A stretch of 64,000 bases of DNA from Streptomyces cacaoi (GTDB taxonomy: Bacteria; Actinomycetota; Actinomycetes; Streptomycetales; Streptomycetaceae), in NCBI RefSeq assembly GCF_006539165.1, contig NZ_BJMM01000037.1, positions 1 through 64,000 on the forward strand. The letters are read 5' to 3'. This document shows positions 16,422-25,302 of this stretch, piece after piece. The notes under the pieces are model-generated. The model had not been told where the DNA came from. It did no database searches and was given only the letters and a program-made list of their open reading frames with translations. A program made the translations under genes and the position numbers. How positions within the stretch are numbered: position 1 is the first letter of the stretch; every line of letters begins with the position of its first letter.

Positions 16422-17402
16422 TCAGCCGGGCTGGACGGAGTCGATCAGCTCCCGGGCGCCCTGGCGCAGGAGTTCGGCGCACACCTCGGTGCCGAGCGCC
16501 GCCGGGTCCGCCTCCGGGCCACGGGACGCGGCGGCGCGCACGAACCGGCCACCGTCCGGGGAGAACACCAGCCCGCGCAGCGTGCGCCGGCCGTCCGGCT
16601 CCGTCGTGCAGTGCCCCGCGATCGGGGAGTTGCAGTGCCCCCGCAGCCCCCGCAGCAGGGCCCGTTCCGCGCTCGCCTCGGCGCGGGTGCGCGGATCGTC
16701 CAGCCGGGCCAGCAGCCGGGTGACCGGGACGTCGTCGGCCCGGCACTGGAGAGCGAGCACCCCGGCGCCGACGGCCGGAACGATCCCGTCCGCCCTTCCC
16801 TCCACGCCGAAGTGGTGGACGATCCGCCCGGTCAGACCGAGCCGTTCGAGCCCCGCCCGGGCCAGGACCAGGCCGTCCGCCCGGAGCCCGGCCCGCGCAC
16901 CGTCCAGCTTCTCCAGCCGGCTGCCCACCGCGCCGCGCACCGGGACGATCTCCAGATCCGGCCGGGCGGCGAGCAGTTGGGCGCGGCGGCGCACCGACGA
17001 CGTGGCGAGCGTGGCGCCGGCCGGCAGCTCCCCGGGCGAGGTCACGGCCGAGCCGGCCGGGACGACGAGCACGTCGCGCGCGTCGGCGCGGGGCAGCACG
17101 GCGGCCAGGGTGAGCCCCTCCGGCAGCGGCTGGTCGCCGGGGACGTCCTTGAGGCAGTGGACGGCCAGATCGACCTCGCCGCGCCGGAGTTGCTCGTCGA
17201 TGGCCTTCACGAACAGGCCCTTGCCGCCGAGCCGGGACAGCTCTCCCGGCCATCTGTCGGCCTCCGTGCTGGTGGCGACCGTCTCGGTCCGCAGCCCGGG
17301 TTCGAGCCGTGCGAGCAGACGGGAGACGTGCTCGGTCTGCGCCAGCGCCATCGCACTGGCACGGCCACCGACCCGCAACGGCCGATCGGAGAACTCGCTC
17401 AC
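16422..17402 (-). CDS. hemC: Porphobilinogen deaminase (hydroxymethylbilane synthase), divergent copy
   Basis: Condenses four porphobilinogen units to hydroxymethylbilane in heme/siroheme synthesis. It is 326 residues. It has RVGGRASAMALAQTEHV, GLFVKAIDEQL, the catalytic Asp region AVHCLKDVPGD (usually AVHSLKD), ATSSVRRRAQL and the cofactor-binding cysteine in RGHCNSPIAGHC (usually GGCQ.PIG). The GTG start at 17402 has GGAAAGGA about ten bases upstream; the longer frame is not needed. It stands alone with no hemA, hemD or hemB neighbours, so it is likely a second copy or a specialised paralogue. Confidence 0.88.
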   Translation of the reverse strand: MSEFSDRPLRVGGRASAMALAQTEHVSRLLARLEPGLRTETVATSTEADRWPGELSRLGGKGLFVKAIDEQLRRGEVDLAVHCLKDVPGDQPLPEGLTLAAVLPRADARDVLVVPAGSAVTSPGELPAGATLATSSVRRRAQLLAARPDLEIVPVRGAVGSRLEKLDGARAGLRADGLVLARAGLERLGLTGRIVHHFGVEGRADGIVPAVGAGVLALQCRADDVPVTRLLARLDDPRTRAEASAERALLRGLRGHCNSPIAGHCTTEPDGRRTLRGLVFSPDGGRFVRAAASRGPEADPAALGTEVCAELLRQGARELIDSVQPG

Positions 17403-17566
17403 GGGTGATGCGTCCTTTCCTGTGCGGCCGGCGCCCGAGCCTGATCGGGACGCCCGGACGGAACCACCATCCTGCGGGAGACGGCGGCCCGTTCCGGAAC
17501 GGGAGCGCCGGGCGGCGCGGAGACGGAGGCGGCCACCCGGTACGCCGGAGTGTGCCGTGAAGGGAT

Positions 17567-18046
17567 TCATCCCCGTCGGCGGGGCGGGCGGACGAGGTCG
17601 CAGCGGATGCGGGCGCGGAGCTCCGCGAAGGCGTCCTCCCAGCGGTCGCGGGAGGCGGCGTAGGCCGGGTCGGTACGCAGTGCCCCGGTGTGCAGCAGGT
17701 CGCGCATGTCTCGCAGCGCGCGGAACGCCTCGGTGGAGGCGGCCACGACGGACTCCGGGGCCGTGATGGCCACCTGGTAGCGCAGTTCGTAGGCCCCGCC
17801 GGTGTGGAAGGAGTCCAGGGCGCGCCGCGCCCGCTCCTCGGCGGAAGCGGCCGTGTCCCGGGCAGTGGCGCGCAGTTCGGACCTGGTGCGCGAGAGCGCG
17901 GCGAGGTACTCGCCGTACAGCCGGCGGCGGTCGGCGTGGTCGGCGCTCTCACGGTCACGCCGGGTCCGGAACCATTCGGCGCTCAGCGTGGAGACGACGC
18001 CGATCAGACCGCCGGTTGCCGTGCTCGCGAGCGTGCCCCAGTCCAT
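17567..18046 (-). CDS. Hypothetical membrane-anchored coiled-coil protein
   Basis: 159 residues. One N-terminal hydrophobic segment (TGGLIGVVSTLSAEWFR, residues about 11-27) is followed by a charged, helix-rich Arg/Glu/Ala body typical of coiled coils (RDRESADHADRRRLYGEYLA). Proteins of this shape are common in Streptomyces and lack a known function. A TATGCT hexamer about eight bases before the ATG and no ribosome-binding site suggest a leaderless transcript. Confidence 0.7.
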   Translation of the reverse strand: MDWGTLASTATGGLIGVVSTLSAEWFRTRRDRESADHADRRRLYGEYLAALSRTRSELRATARDTAASAEERARRALDSFHTGGAYELRYQVAITAPESVVAASTEAFRALRDMRDLLHTGALRTDPAYAASRDRWEDAFAELRARIRCDLVRPPRRRG

Positions 18047-18103
18047 TGCCGGAGCATAAGGAGCGGACGGCCGGGCGGTACACCCCGCGGCGCAGCGCGG
18101 TGA

Positions 18104-18478
18104 CTACTCGGCCGGGGTCTGCCGGGGTGTGTCGTTCCTGGTGGAGACCTCGTCGGCGATGCGCTCGTGGTGGCGGATGACCTCCGCGATGATGAAGTTG
18201 AGCAGCTTCTCCGCGAAGGCGGGGTCCAGCTTGGCGTCCTGGGCGAGCTCGCGCAGCCTGGTGATCTGGCGGGCCTCGCGGGCCGGGTCGGCGGGGGGCA
18301 GATGGTGATCGGCCTTGAGGCGGCCGACGCGCTGGGTGCACTTGAAGCGCTCGGCCAGCATGTGGACCACGGCGGCGTCGATGTTGTCGATGCTGTCGCG
18401 CAGCCCGGCCAGCTCCTCGGTCACGGAGTCGTCCGGCTGGTCGGTCCGGTGCGTCCGGTCGGTCTCGCTGCTCGTCAT
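18104..18478 (-). CDS. Chorismate mutase (AroQ type)
   Basis: Converts chorismate to prephenate for phenylalanine and tyrosine synthesis. It is 124 residues, the usual single-domain all-helical AroQ size. Helix 1 is LAGLRDSIDNIDAAVVHMLAERFKC with the essential Arg, followed by VGRLKADHHLPPADPAREAR and FAEKLLNFIIAEVIRHHE. The start ATG at 18478 (MTSSETD) is chosen over the longer frame. No secretion signal, so cytosolic. Confidence 0.92.
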   Translation of the reverse strand: MTSSETDRTHRTDQPDDSVTEELAGLRDSIDNIDAAVVHMLAERFKCTQRVGRLKADHHLPPADPAREARQITRLRELAQDAKLDPAFAEKLLNFIIAEVIRHHERIADEVSTRNDTPRQTPAE

Positions 18479-18634
18479 CGCCCCGTCTGTCCGTTTCGTG
18501 GTCGGTCGGCCGTGGGCTGCGACCTTATCCGCCACCGGGCCCGCTCGTCTTCCCGGTCTCGCCTGGTGAGCACCGTGTCCACGGCTGGTCCAGGGCTGGT
18601 CCACGGCTGCCCGCGGCTGGCCGCCGCCGGGCGC

Positions 18635-19540
18635 TCAGGTCAGCATCGGCGGGTGGTCGGGGTCGGGGATGTGCGGGGTGAAGCCGCCGGGGACCGTGCG
18701 GGCCTGCTGGGCGCGGAAGTGGATGGGCGGGGTGCCGACGCGGCGGGTGAACAGGCGGGAGAAGTAGGCGGGATCGTCGTAGCCGACGCGGCGGGCGACG
18801 GTGGAGACGGGCAGGTCCGTGCCGGCGAGGAGTTCCTTGGCGCGGCCGAGGCGTATGCCGAGGAGGTAGTCCTTGGGGCTGCATCCGGCGCTGCGGCGTA
18901 CGGCGGTGCGCAGTTCGGCGGCGGTCATGCCGTGCCGCGCGGCGTGCTCGGCGACGGACAGCGGCAGGAAGGCGTCGCGGGCGAGGGCTTCGAGGACGGG
19001 TGCGCCGTCGGCGGTGGTGTCGGCGCGGGCGCGGCGCAGGGCGACGAGGAGTTCATGGACGGCGGCGGCCGCCTCGATCTCCAGCAGGGGGTTTCCGGGC
19101 CGGGCGGCGCGGGTGATGCGGGCGATGGCGGAGCGGGCGGGGCCGGCGTCGGTGAGGGGGACGAGGGGGCGGTCGGGTTCGATGCAGCCGAGTTCGGTGT
19201 AGGCGGTGACGGCGGAGCCGGTGAAGTCGACGAACGCCTCGTCCCAGCCCTCGTCGGGGTCGGCGCCGAAGTGGTGCGGCACTCCGGGGGTGATCCACAG
19301 CAGGGCCGGGGCGACGACCTCGTGCCGCCGCGTGGCGAAGTCGCCCGTCGCGTCGGGCAGTTCGCACCATCCGCGGCCCGCGCTGATCACGATCGCCACA
19401 TAGTGGTCGAGCGTGCGCGGGCCGACGGGCGGCAGGGCGCCGTGCTGCATGCCGACGCCGAGGCAGACGAGGCCCAGCCGGTGGTGGACGGGGCCCGGGG
19501 TGAAAAAGCGCATCCAGGACTGAAACCTCGCTTCGCCCAC
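18635..19540 (-). CDS. AraC-family transcriptional regulator
   Basis: A 301-residue regulator with an N-terminal cupin-type effector domain (about residues 25-150, containing WITPGVPHHFGADPDEGW) and a C-terminal double helix-turn-helix (about 210-290; GYDDPAYFSRLFTRRVGTPP is the AraC signature). The GTG at 19540 is preferred because GAGGGGAG lies eight bases upstream. It lies 48 bases downstream of the GH101 gene on the same strand, so it is probably co-transcribed and may sense sugars released by that enzyme. Confidence 0.92.
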   Translation of the reverse strand: MGEARFQSWMRFFTPGPVHHRLGLVCLGVGMQHGALPPVGPRTLDHYVAIVISAGRGWCELPDATGDFATRRHEVVAPALLWITPGVPHHFGADPDEGWDEAFVDFTGSAVTAYTELGCIEPDRPLVPLTDAGPARSAIARITRAARPGNPLLEIEAAAAVHELLVALRRARADTTADGAPVLEALARDAFLPLSVAEHAARHGMTAAELRTAVRRSAGCSPKDYLLGIRLGRAKELLAGTDLPVSTVARRVGYDDPAYFSRLFTRRVGTPPIHFRAQQARTVPGGFTPHIPDPDHPPMLT

Positions 19541-19588
19541 CGTTCGTGCTCCCCTCACCCGCCGTCTTCGGTGGGGAGCAGCGTACGG

Positions 19589-22500
19589 TCACTGATCCAG
19601 TTCGGTCACCGTGAAGGTGTCGAGAACGCATTCGGCCTTGGCGTCGTCGCCGGTCTTGCGCAGACCGACCCAGGCTTCGCCGTCGTCGGGTGCGGTGAAG
19701 GTGTAGGTGTGGCGGCTCGGTGCGGTGGCGACGGGCAGCGGGGTGCGGTCCAGTTCCTTCGCCCCGGGGGTGTCGACGCCGGTGACCCAGGCGTACTGGC
19801 CGGCCTTCTCGTTCTCGTAGCGGAAGGAGACCCGGTACTTCTTTCCGGGCGCGAAGCGGACGGTGTGCGGGACGGTGCGGTAGACGAGACCGGTGTTCTC
19901 GCCACGGGACTTGAGGCTCTGCGTGCCGTCGACGACGTCGGCGACCGCCTTGCCGTTCCAGCCGCGCTGGGTGTAGGGGGCGTGCCGCTGGGCGATATGG
20001 GTGCGCGGGTCGTTGGCGCCGCCGGCGTCGCCCTTGACGAACGGGCCCCAGCCCTGCGGCACATGCTCGAAGTCCTCGTGGCAGAGGGTCTTCTCGTCCC
20101 GCGCGGCGGGCTTGGGGGCTGCGACGACGCGGACGTGGTCGAAGCGGACGGTGGCGGCGCCGGCCTCGGCGGCGAGGGTGAGCGTGCTGGGGCCGCCGCC
20201 CGGCGGGACGGTGAACCAGCAGGTCATGCGCTGGAACCGGGTGCCGTGCTTGAGGTCGGAGCCGGCCTGGTTGACGGCGGTCGAGGTGTGCGTGAAGTTC
20301 TCGGCGGTGACGCCGTCCGGGGTGCGCACGGTGAGGGAGGCGCGCCGCCGCTCGCCGGCCTTGTCGCCGACCTCGACCTGCACGGACGCCGCGTAGTCGC
20401 CGGGGGCGAGCCGGGCGAGGCGCTGACCGACGGAGGCGGCGCCGCCGCCGGGCAGCACCAGTTCGGGGTCGCCGAGCTCGTTGCGTTCGACGCGGGCGCT
20501 GCCCGTCACCTGCCAGGCGTCGAGCGAGCCGGAGTGGAAGCCCGGATCGGTCAGCGGAGTGCCCTCGCCCCAGTGCGGGTCGGGCGCGGCGGGCGCGGGG
20601 CGCCGGTGGACGACGTAGGGCCGCCCGGCCTCGGCGTCGAGGGTGACCTTCCCGCCGGAGACCCGCACGGCGACGGGCTCGCCGCGGCCCGCGTCGGTGA
20701 GCGGGTACAGCCGCACGGTGCGGGCGCCGGACCAGCCGGCGGGCAGCCGCCATGTGGTGCGTCCGCCGCAGGGGTTGTAGTGGTAGAGCCGGTCGGGGTC
20801 GGTGGCGCGGCGCGGCTCCCAGGGCAGCAGGTAGGCGCCGTCGTCGTAGACGAGGCGTCCGTCGGTGGTGATGCGCCGCTTGCCGTCCTCGTCGGTGACG
20901 GAGGTGGCGCCCTTGCCGCCGGCCGCGGGCTCGAAGGTGATCTCGTGCTCGCGCCAGGTGCGGATCGGCCGGGCCTGGAGGTACTTGGCGGGCAGGCTGT
21001 GCGTCCAGATCAGCTCGTAGAAGGCGTGCCAGTCGGTCTTGCCCGTCCAGCCCTCGTAGTTGCCCATGCGGGGGACGCCGAGGAGGGTGGGCCACTTGTC
21101 GGCGAAGACGTCCTTCTGGTGGTTGCGGATGAAGCGGATCAGCCGCGAGTTGATGCCGCGTGAGGTGTCGCCGCCGTAGTCGGTCTCGGTGGCCCAGTGC
21201 GACCACAGCGCGGAGCGTTCGAAGCCGTGGCCCCACTCGGTGGCGATGTGCCAGCCCTGGTCGCGGAAGATGCGCTGGAGTGCGTCGGAGGTCCAGCCGG
21301 ACTCGCGGAAGACGTCGATGTAGAGGGAGTTGAGGCCGTCGTCGGTGTGGGCGCGCAGATCGGCGAGGCGCTTTTCGATGCCGCCGGTGACCAGGTCGCG
21401 GCGCTGGTCGATGCGGTAGGACTGGTCGAGCCAGTCCCACTGCTCGTTCTCCTTGTCGACGAGCTTGTCGGAGAAGGCGTCGGCCACCGGGTAGGACTCG
21501 GTGGCGTTGATGTGCACCGCGAAGTCCGCGTTCCACTTCTTGCCGCGGGCGAGCAGCGTGTTGAGGTCGTCGAGGCCGCCCGCACGCTCGTTCCAGTTGC
21601 CCGCGTAGTCCGGGTGCGCGGAGTCGTGGCCCTCGGACTGGTAGCCCTTGAGCAGGGTGAACTGGCGCAGCCCGTCGGTGGCCCGGTGGATCCGCTTGAC
21701 GTGGTCGAGCGTGGTCAGGAACGGATTGGTGGCCAGGCTCGCGAAGTTGAACGGGATGTGCGGGACGACGCGCAGATGCTGCTCGTCGGCGCCGGGCGGG
21801 TCGACCATGATGTCGCGCATCGCGATGGCCGCGTCCTGCCAGTCGACGACGCCGTCCCCGTTGCGGTCACCGGTGAGGATCACCGTCACGTACGGCAGCG
21901 GCTCCGTGCGGTCCTTCGGCGCCGTGGCGGCACGGTACGTCCACTGGCCGCAGGTGAGCCGGGCGACGGTACGCCCCTCCTCCTGGGTGGTCTGCCGCCA
22001 CAGCCGCCCGTTGTCCCAGTCGGCGCCCGGGGTGTCGCCGGGCTTGTCGTAGACGGTGTTCGTCTCGATGGCGGCGGCGAGTTCGCGGGTGGAGACGACG
22101 GCGTAGGCGCAGCCGGCCGGCTTGTCGTCCTTCTTGGCCGCTTCGGTGACCTCGACGAGGGTGTCGCCGCTCTTGTCCTTGTCCAGCTCGACGCGGGCCG
22201 CGTACAGCACGGCGTCCGGCTGGTCGGAGCGGACGGTGAGGAAGGCGAGCCCCGGCACCTGGAGCGTGCCCACCTCGCCGCCGGGCCGCTCCTCGATGCG
22301 GGTGACCCGCCAGTGGACCTGCCGGCCCTCCGCGACGATCTCGACACCGACCTCGGTACCGCGCTTCAGGGTGAGGGTGTAGGCGATCCGCTTCCCGGTG
22401 GCGGCCTCCGCGGTGACCTTCGGGGTCTGTTCCTCGCCGTCGACGAGCAGGGTGCGCACCGCGGTGGACTGCGCGTGGAGGCGTGCGCCGGTCTCCCGGT

Positions 22501-22708
22501 CGGTGTAGTGCACGATGCGGGGAAAGGCCGCGTCGACGGTGACCTCCAGCGCCTCGGTCCGCAGCGTCGCCGTCCCCTCACCGGCCGCACCCGGCGCGGC
22601 GGCCCGCGCCGTGCCCGCCGGGACGCCGACACCCAGCGCCGCACCGACCGAGGCGAGCGCGCCGCCCGCCACCACGCTTCTGCGCCCCACGCCGGTCACT
22701 TCACCCAT
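19589..22708 (-). CDS. GH101 endo-alpha-N-acetylgalactosaminidase, Tat-secreted
   Basis: Releases the Gal-beta-1,3-GalNAc core-1 disaccharide from serine/threonine of mucin-type glycoproteins. It is 1039 residues. The signal peptide has a twin-arginine start (VGRRSVVAGGALASVG) ending near TARAAA. A beta-sandwich domain precedes a Ca-binding loop (DRNGDGVVDWQDAAIA), then the catalytic barrel with the likely nucleophile Asp in NSLYIDVFRESGW and acid/base Glu in HIATEWGHGFER. C-terminal beta-sandwich/CBM-like modules follow from about residue 690. The ATG at 22708 follows AGGAGG. The AraC gene follows. Confidence 0.93.
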   Translation of the reverse strand: MGEVTGVGRRSVVAGGALASVGAALGVGVPAGTARAAAPGAAGEGTATLRTEALEVTVDAAFPRIVHYTDRETGARLHAQSTAVRTLLVDGEEQTPKVTAEAATGKRIAYTLTLKRGTEVGVEIVAEGRQVHWRVTRIEERPGGEVGTLQVPGLAFLTVRSDQPDAVLYAARVELDKDKSGDTLVEVTEAAKKDDKPAGCAYAVVSTRELAAAIETNTVYDKPGDTPGADWDNGRLWRQTTQEEGRTVARLTCGQWTYRAATAPKDRTEPLPYVTVILTGDRNGDGVVDWQDAAIAMRDIMVDPPGADEQHLRVVPHIPFNFASLATNPFLTTLDHVKRIHRATDGLRQFTLLKGYQSEGHDSAHPDYAGNWNERAGGLDDLNTLLARGKKWNADFAVHINATESYPVADAFSDKLVDKENEQWDWLDQSYRIDQRRDLVTGGIEKRLADLRAHTDDGLNSLYIDVFRESGWTSDALQRIFRDQGWHIATEWGHGFERSALWSHWATETDYGGDTSRGINSRLIRFIRNHQKDVFADKWPTLLGVPRMGNYEGWTGKTDWHAFYELIWTHSLPAKYLQARPIRTWREHEITFEPAAGGKGATSVTDEDGKRRITTDGRLVYDDGAYLLPWEPRRATDPDRLYHYNPCGGRTTWRLPAGWSGARTVRLYPLTDAGRGEPVAVRVSGGKVTLDAEAGRPYVVHRRPAPAAPDPHWGEGTPLTDPGFHSGSLDAWQVTGSARVERNELGDPELVLPGGGAASVGQRLARLAPGDYAASVQVEVGDKAGERRRASLTVRTPDGVTAENFTHTSTAVNQAGSDLKHGTRFQRMTCWFTVPPGGGPSTLTLAAEAGAATVRFDHVRVVAAPKPAARDEKTLCHEDFEHVPQGWGPFVKGDAGGANDPRTHIAQRHAPYTQRGWNGKAVADVVDGTQSLKSRGENTGLVYRTVPHTVRFAPGKKYRVSFRYENEKAGQYAWVTGVDTPGAKELDRTPLPVATAPSRHTYTFTAPDDGEAWVGLRKTGDDAKAECVLDTFTVTELDQ

Positions 22709-22876
22709 CGTCCGTCCCTCCTGGTGCACCTCGCGCCGTGGCGGACCAGCCTGGCCGGTGACGGTGTCCGGTGCCCATGGACAAAAACGGGGGGGATGTT
22801 GGACTTCCGGTGCGCCCATCGGACGGGCACCGCCACGGGGCCGCCGGGGTCGACGCGCCCGTACGGGCCGACGGGA

Positions 22877-25060
22877 CTACACGGTGTGCAGGTGCTCCAG
22901 CCTCCGTTGCAGCGCCGCCAGCGCGCCCCGCTGACGGCCGGGCACCCGGCGGCGCAGCGCGATCAGCGCGGGCGCGAGGGCGCGTGCCCGCTCCGGATCG
23001 CTCAGGTGCTCCCACTGGTGGTGCGCCCGGTCGACGGCGCCCTCCACCTCCGGATCGTCCGGCGCCTGCTGCCGGCGCAGCCGGGTCTCCGCCACCGTCA
23101 TCCACAGCTCGCAACTGCGGTCGCTGGCCCCGGCGAGCCGCGCGAGATCCGCCCGCACCTCCAGCCAGCGCAGCGCGGACGCCGAGGTCGGGCCGTGGTG
23201 CCGCAGCGCCTCGGCCTCCCACACCGCGGCCATGGCGGCGGCCTCCGCGTGCCGTCCCGCCCGCGCCGCCTCCAGCACGGCGGGCAGCGGATCCTCCACC
23301 GCACCGCTCCGCGGTCCTCCGCCCGCGGCCGTGTCCGTGCCCGAGCCCGTGCTCATGCCTGTGCCCGTGCCGGCGGACGTCTGCTCGACGGGGGCCGGCG
23401 GCGCGGCCGGGGGCGGGGGCACGGACGGCACGGGAGGCAGGGGCGGCAGGGGCGGCTGCGCCGGTCCGGGTTCGAGCCGGTCGGCGGGCGAGGGGGCGGG
23501 CTCCTGCTCCACGGGGTCGGGAGCGGGGGGCGCGGGTGCGGAGCCCGGTTCGGCGGGTGCCGGGGGCGCGGCCCCCACCGGCTCGTCCGACGCGGGGCCC
23601 GGCGCCGACTCCCCGTGCGTGGAGCCCGGTTCGGCGGGCTCGGGGCGAGCTTCCGCGGGTCCTGGGGACTGGGAGCTGGGTTCCGCGGGCCCTGGGGACT
23701 CGGAGCCGGGTTCCGCGTACCTCGAACCGGCTTCGGGCCCGGGGGGCTCGGCGCCGGGCCCGGCGGGCTCCATGGGCTCCGCGGGTGCGGGCCCCGGCGC
23801 TTCCGGCGGACCCCACTCCCCCGGCGGTTCGTCCACCGACGCCTCGTCCGGCGGCACGGCGCCGTGCGGCAAGGCGTCCGGCGCCGGAGGGGCCGACGGT
23901 TCCGGTGCTTCGGCCTCGCCCACTCCGGCGTCCGACGGCGACGGCTCCGGCACGGCGGACCCGGGCGCGGGCGGGACGCCGGACCTGGGCGGCACCGCGT
24001 CCGGCGGCACGGCCCCCGGCGCCCCGGGCTCGGGCGGGGCGGTCCCGCCCGGCGGCGCCGTCGCGGGCCGTGCGGGGTCCGAGAGGACGAAGCCGGGCGG
24101 CATGGATTCCAGGGGTACGGCGCCCGGAGCCGACGAGGTCGCGGGCGCAGGCGGCGCGACCCCCGGGTCCGCGGGCGGAGGCGACATGGGCGACGGCCCC
24201 GCGGGCGCAGAAGACGCAGAAGACGCGGAGAACTCAGAGGTCGCAGAGGGCTCAGCGGGCGTGGCCGTCGGGTCCGTGGGGTCCGGGTACAGAGGCCCCG
24301 GCCCCGCGGGCGCAGAGGACGCCGGGGAGGCAAAGGGCACAGAGGACTCAGGAGGCGCAGACGCAGAGGAGGGCGCGGGAGACGCGGGGAACGCGGAGGA
24401 TTCACCGGGCGCAGTCGTCGGGTCCGTAGGGAGCAGGAGTGCTCCGTCCCCGGCGAAGGCGGCGGCGTGTGCGTGCAGTTCGGCCGGGCCGGGGTGGGCG
24501 CCGGTGCGCCACACCTCCGTCCAGGCGTGCAGATAGCAGGGGTCGACGACGGTACGGCGCGGGGGCGGCGGTGCGACGCGGCCGTACAGCCGGACGCCGG
24601 GGCCGAGGCCGAGCGCGTCGCCGGTGGCGCTCTTCCAGGAGCCTTCGTCAGCGGCGACGAGGTCCGCGACGACGGTCGTCGTTCCGGCGGGCCTGCCGGC
24701 GAGTTCGGCGGCCAGCCAGTGCCAGGGCAGGCCGGTGTACCGGACGGTCGACGGTGTGGTGTGTGCGAGCGCGAGGTGCAACAGGCCCTGTTTGCGGTCG
24801 CGTTCGAGCTGGCCGGCGAGGTAGAGCGTCAGCGGGCCCGGGGCGGCGGCCGCCGACCGGACGCGGGTCAGCACCGTCTGCTGGTCCACCGGGTCGGCCA
24901 CCTCCACGACCGTGGCGGTGGGCGCTCCGGCCAGTATGTGCGGCGGGACGGCCGCCAGTCCCGGGAGGACGGCGGCGGCGTTCACGCAGCGGCGTTTGCT
25001 GGCCGGGGCTGCCGCCAGCAGCAGCACCATCCCCGACGTCGTCTCCTGCACCGGTGTCAC
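22877..25060 (-). CDS. Large protein: caspase-like (probably inactive) domain, Pro/Ala/Glu linker, helical C-terminus
   Basis: About 727 residues; product not firmly recognised. The N-terminal 190 residues resemble the caspase-like fold of Streptomyces proteins (VLLLAAAP, then LTLYLAGQLERD where active members have YFSGHG, GLPWHWLAAEL, and TTVVADLVAADEG where the catalytic Cys would follow Asp). Both catalytic residues appear lost. A roughly 350-residue linker is almost entirely Pro, Ala, Ser, Glu and Gly. The last 140 residues are TPR-like helices (EAARAGRHAEAAAMAAVWEA to LAALQRRLEHLHTV). The start is uncertain: GTG at 25060 or ATG at 25030, the latter with GGAG 12 bases upstream. Confidence 0.6.
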   Translation of the reverse strand: MTPVQETTSGMVLLLAAAPASKRRCVNAAAVLPGLAAVPPHILAGAPTATVVEVADPVDQQTVLTRVRSAAAAPGPLTLYLAGQLERDRKQGLLHLALAHTTPSTVRYTGLPWHWLAAELAGRPAGTTTVVADLVAADEGSWKSATGDALGLGPGVRLYGRVAPPPPRRTVVDPCYLHAWTEVWRTGAHPGPAELHAHAAAFAGDGALLLPTDPTTAPGESSAFPASPAPSSASAPPESSVPFASPASSAPAGPGPLYPDPTDPTATPAEPSATSEFSASSASSAPAGPSPMSPPPADPGVAPPAPATSSAPGAVPLESMPPGFVLSDPARPATAPPGGTAPPEPGAPGAVPPDAVPPRSGVPPAPGSAVPEPSPSDAGVGEAEAPEPSAPPAPDALPHGAVPPDEASVDEPPGEWGPPEAPGPAPAEPMEPAGPGAEPPGPEAGSRYAEPGSESPGPAEPSSQSPGPAEARPEPAEPGSTHGESAPGPASDEPVGAAPPAPAEPGSAPAPPAPDPVEQEPAPSPADRLEPGPAQPPLPPLPPVPSVPPPPAAPPAPVEQTSAGTGTGMSTGSGTDTAAGGGPRSGAVEDPLPAVLEAARAGRHAEAAAMAAVWEAEALRHHGPTSASALRWLEVRADLARLAGASDRSCELWMTVAETRLRRQQAPDDPEVEGAVDRAHHQWEHLSDPERARALAPALIALRRRVPGRQRGALAALQRRLEHLHTV

Positions 25061-25302
25061 CACAGCAGCACGGTAATCGAACGACGGGGCCCGGGTTTGC
25101 CGCGGGCGCCGGACGGTGCGCACGAACCGGCCCCGCACGGCCCGCGGCGGGCGGCGGGGAACGCCCGCAGCGGCCCTGCCACGGTCCGGAAAGAGGCACG
25201 TCACAGCGGTGTCCGGGTCCCCGGTCCGGTGGGCGGCGACGGCCGGGGGCGCCGGGCGCGGTGCGGAGTTATCGTGACGGCAGGCGAGCGCGAGGGGCGG
25301 CG

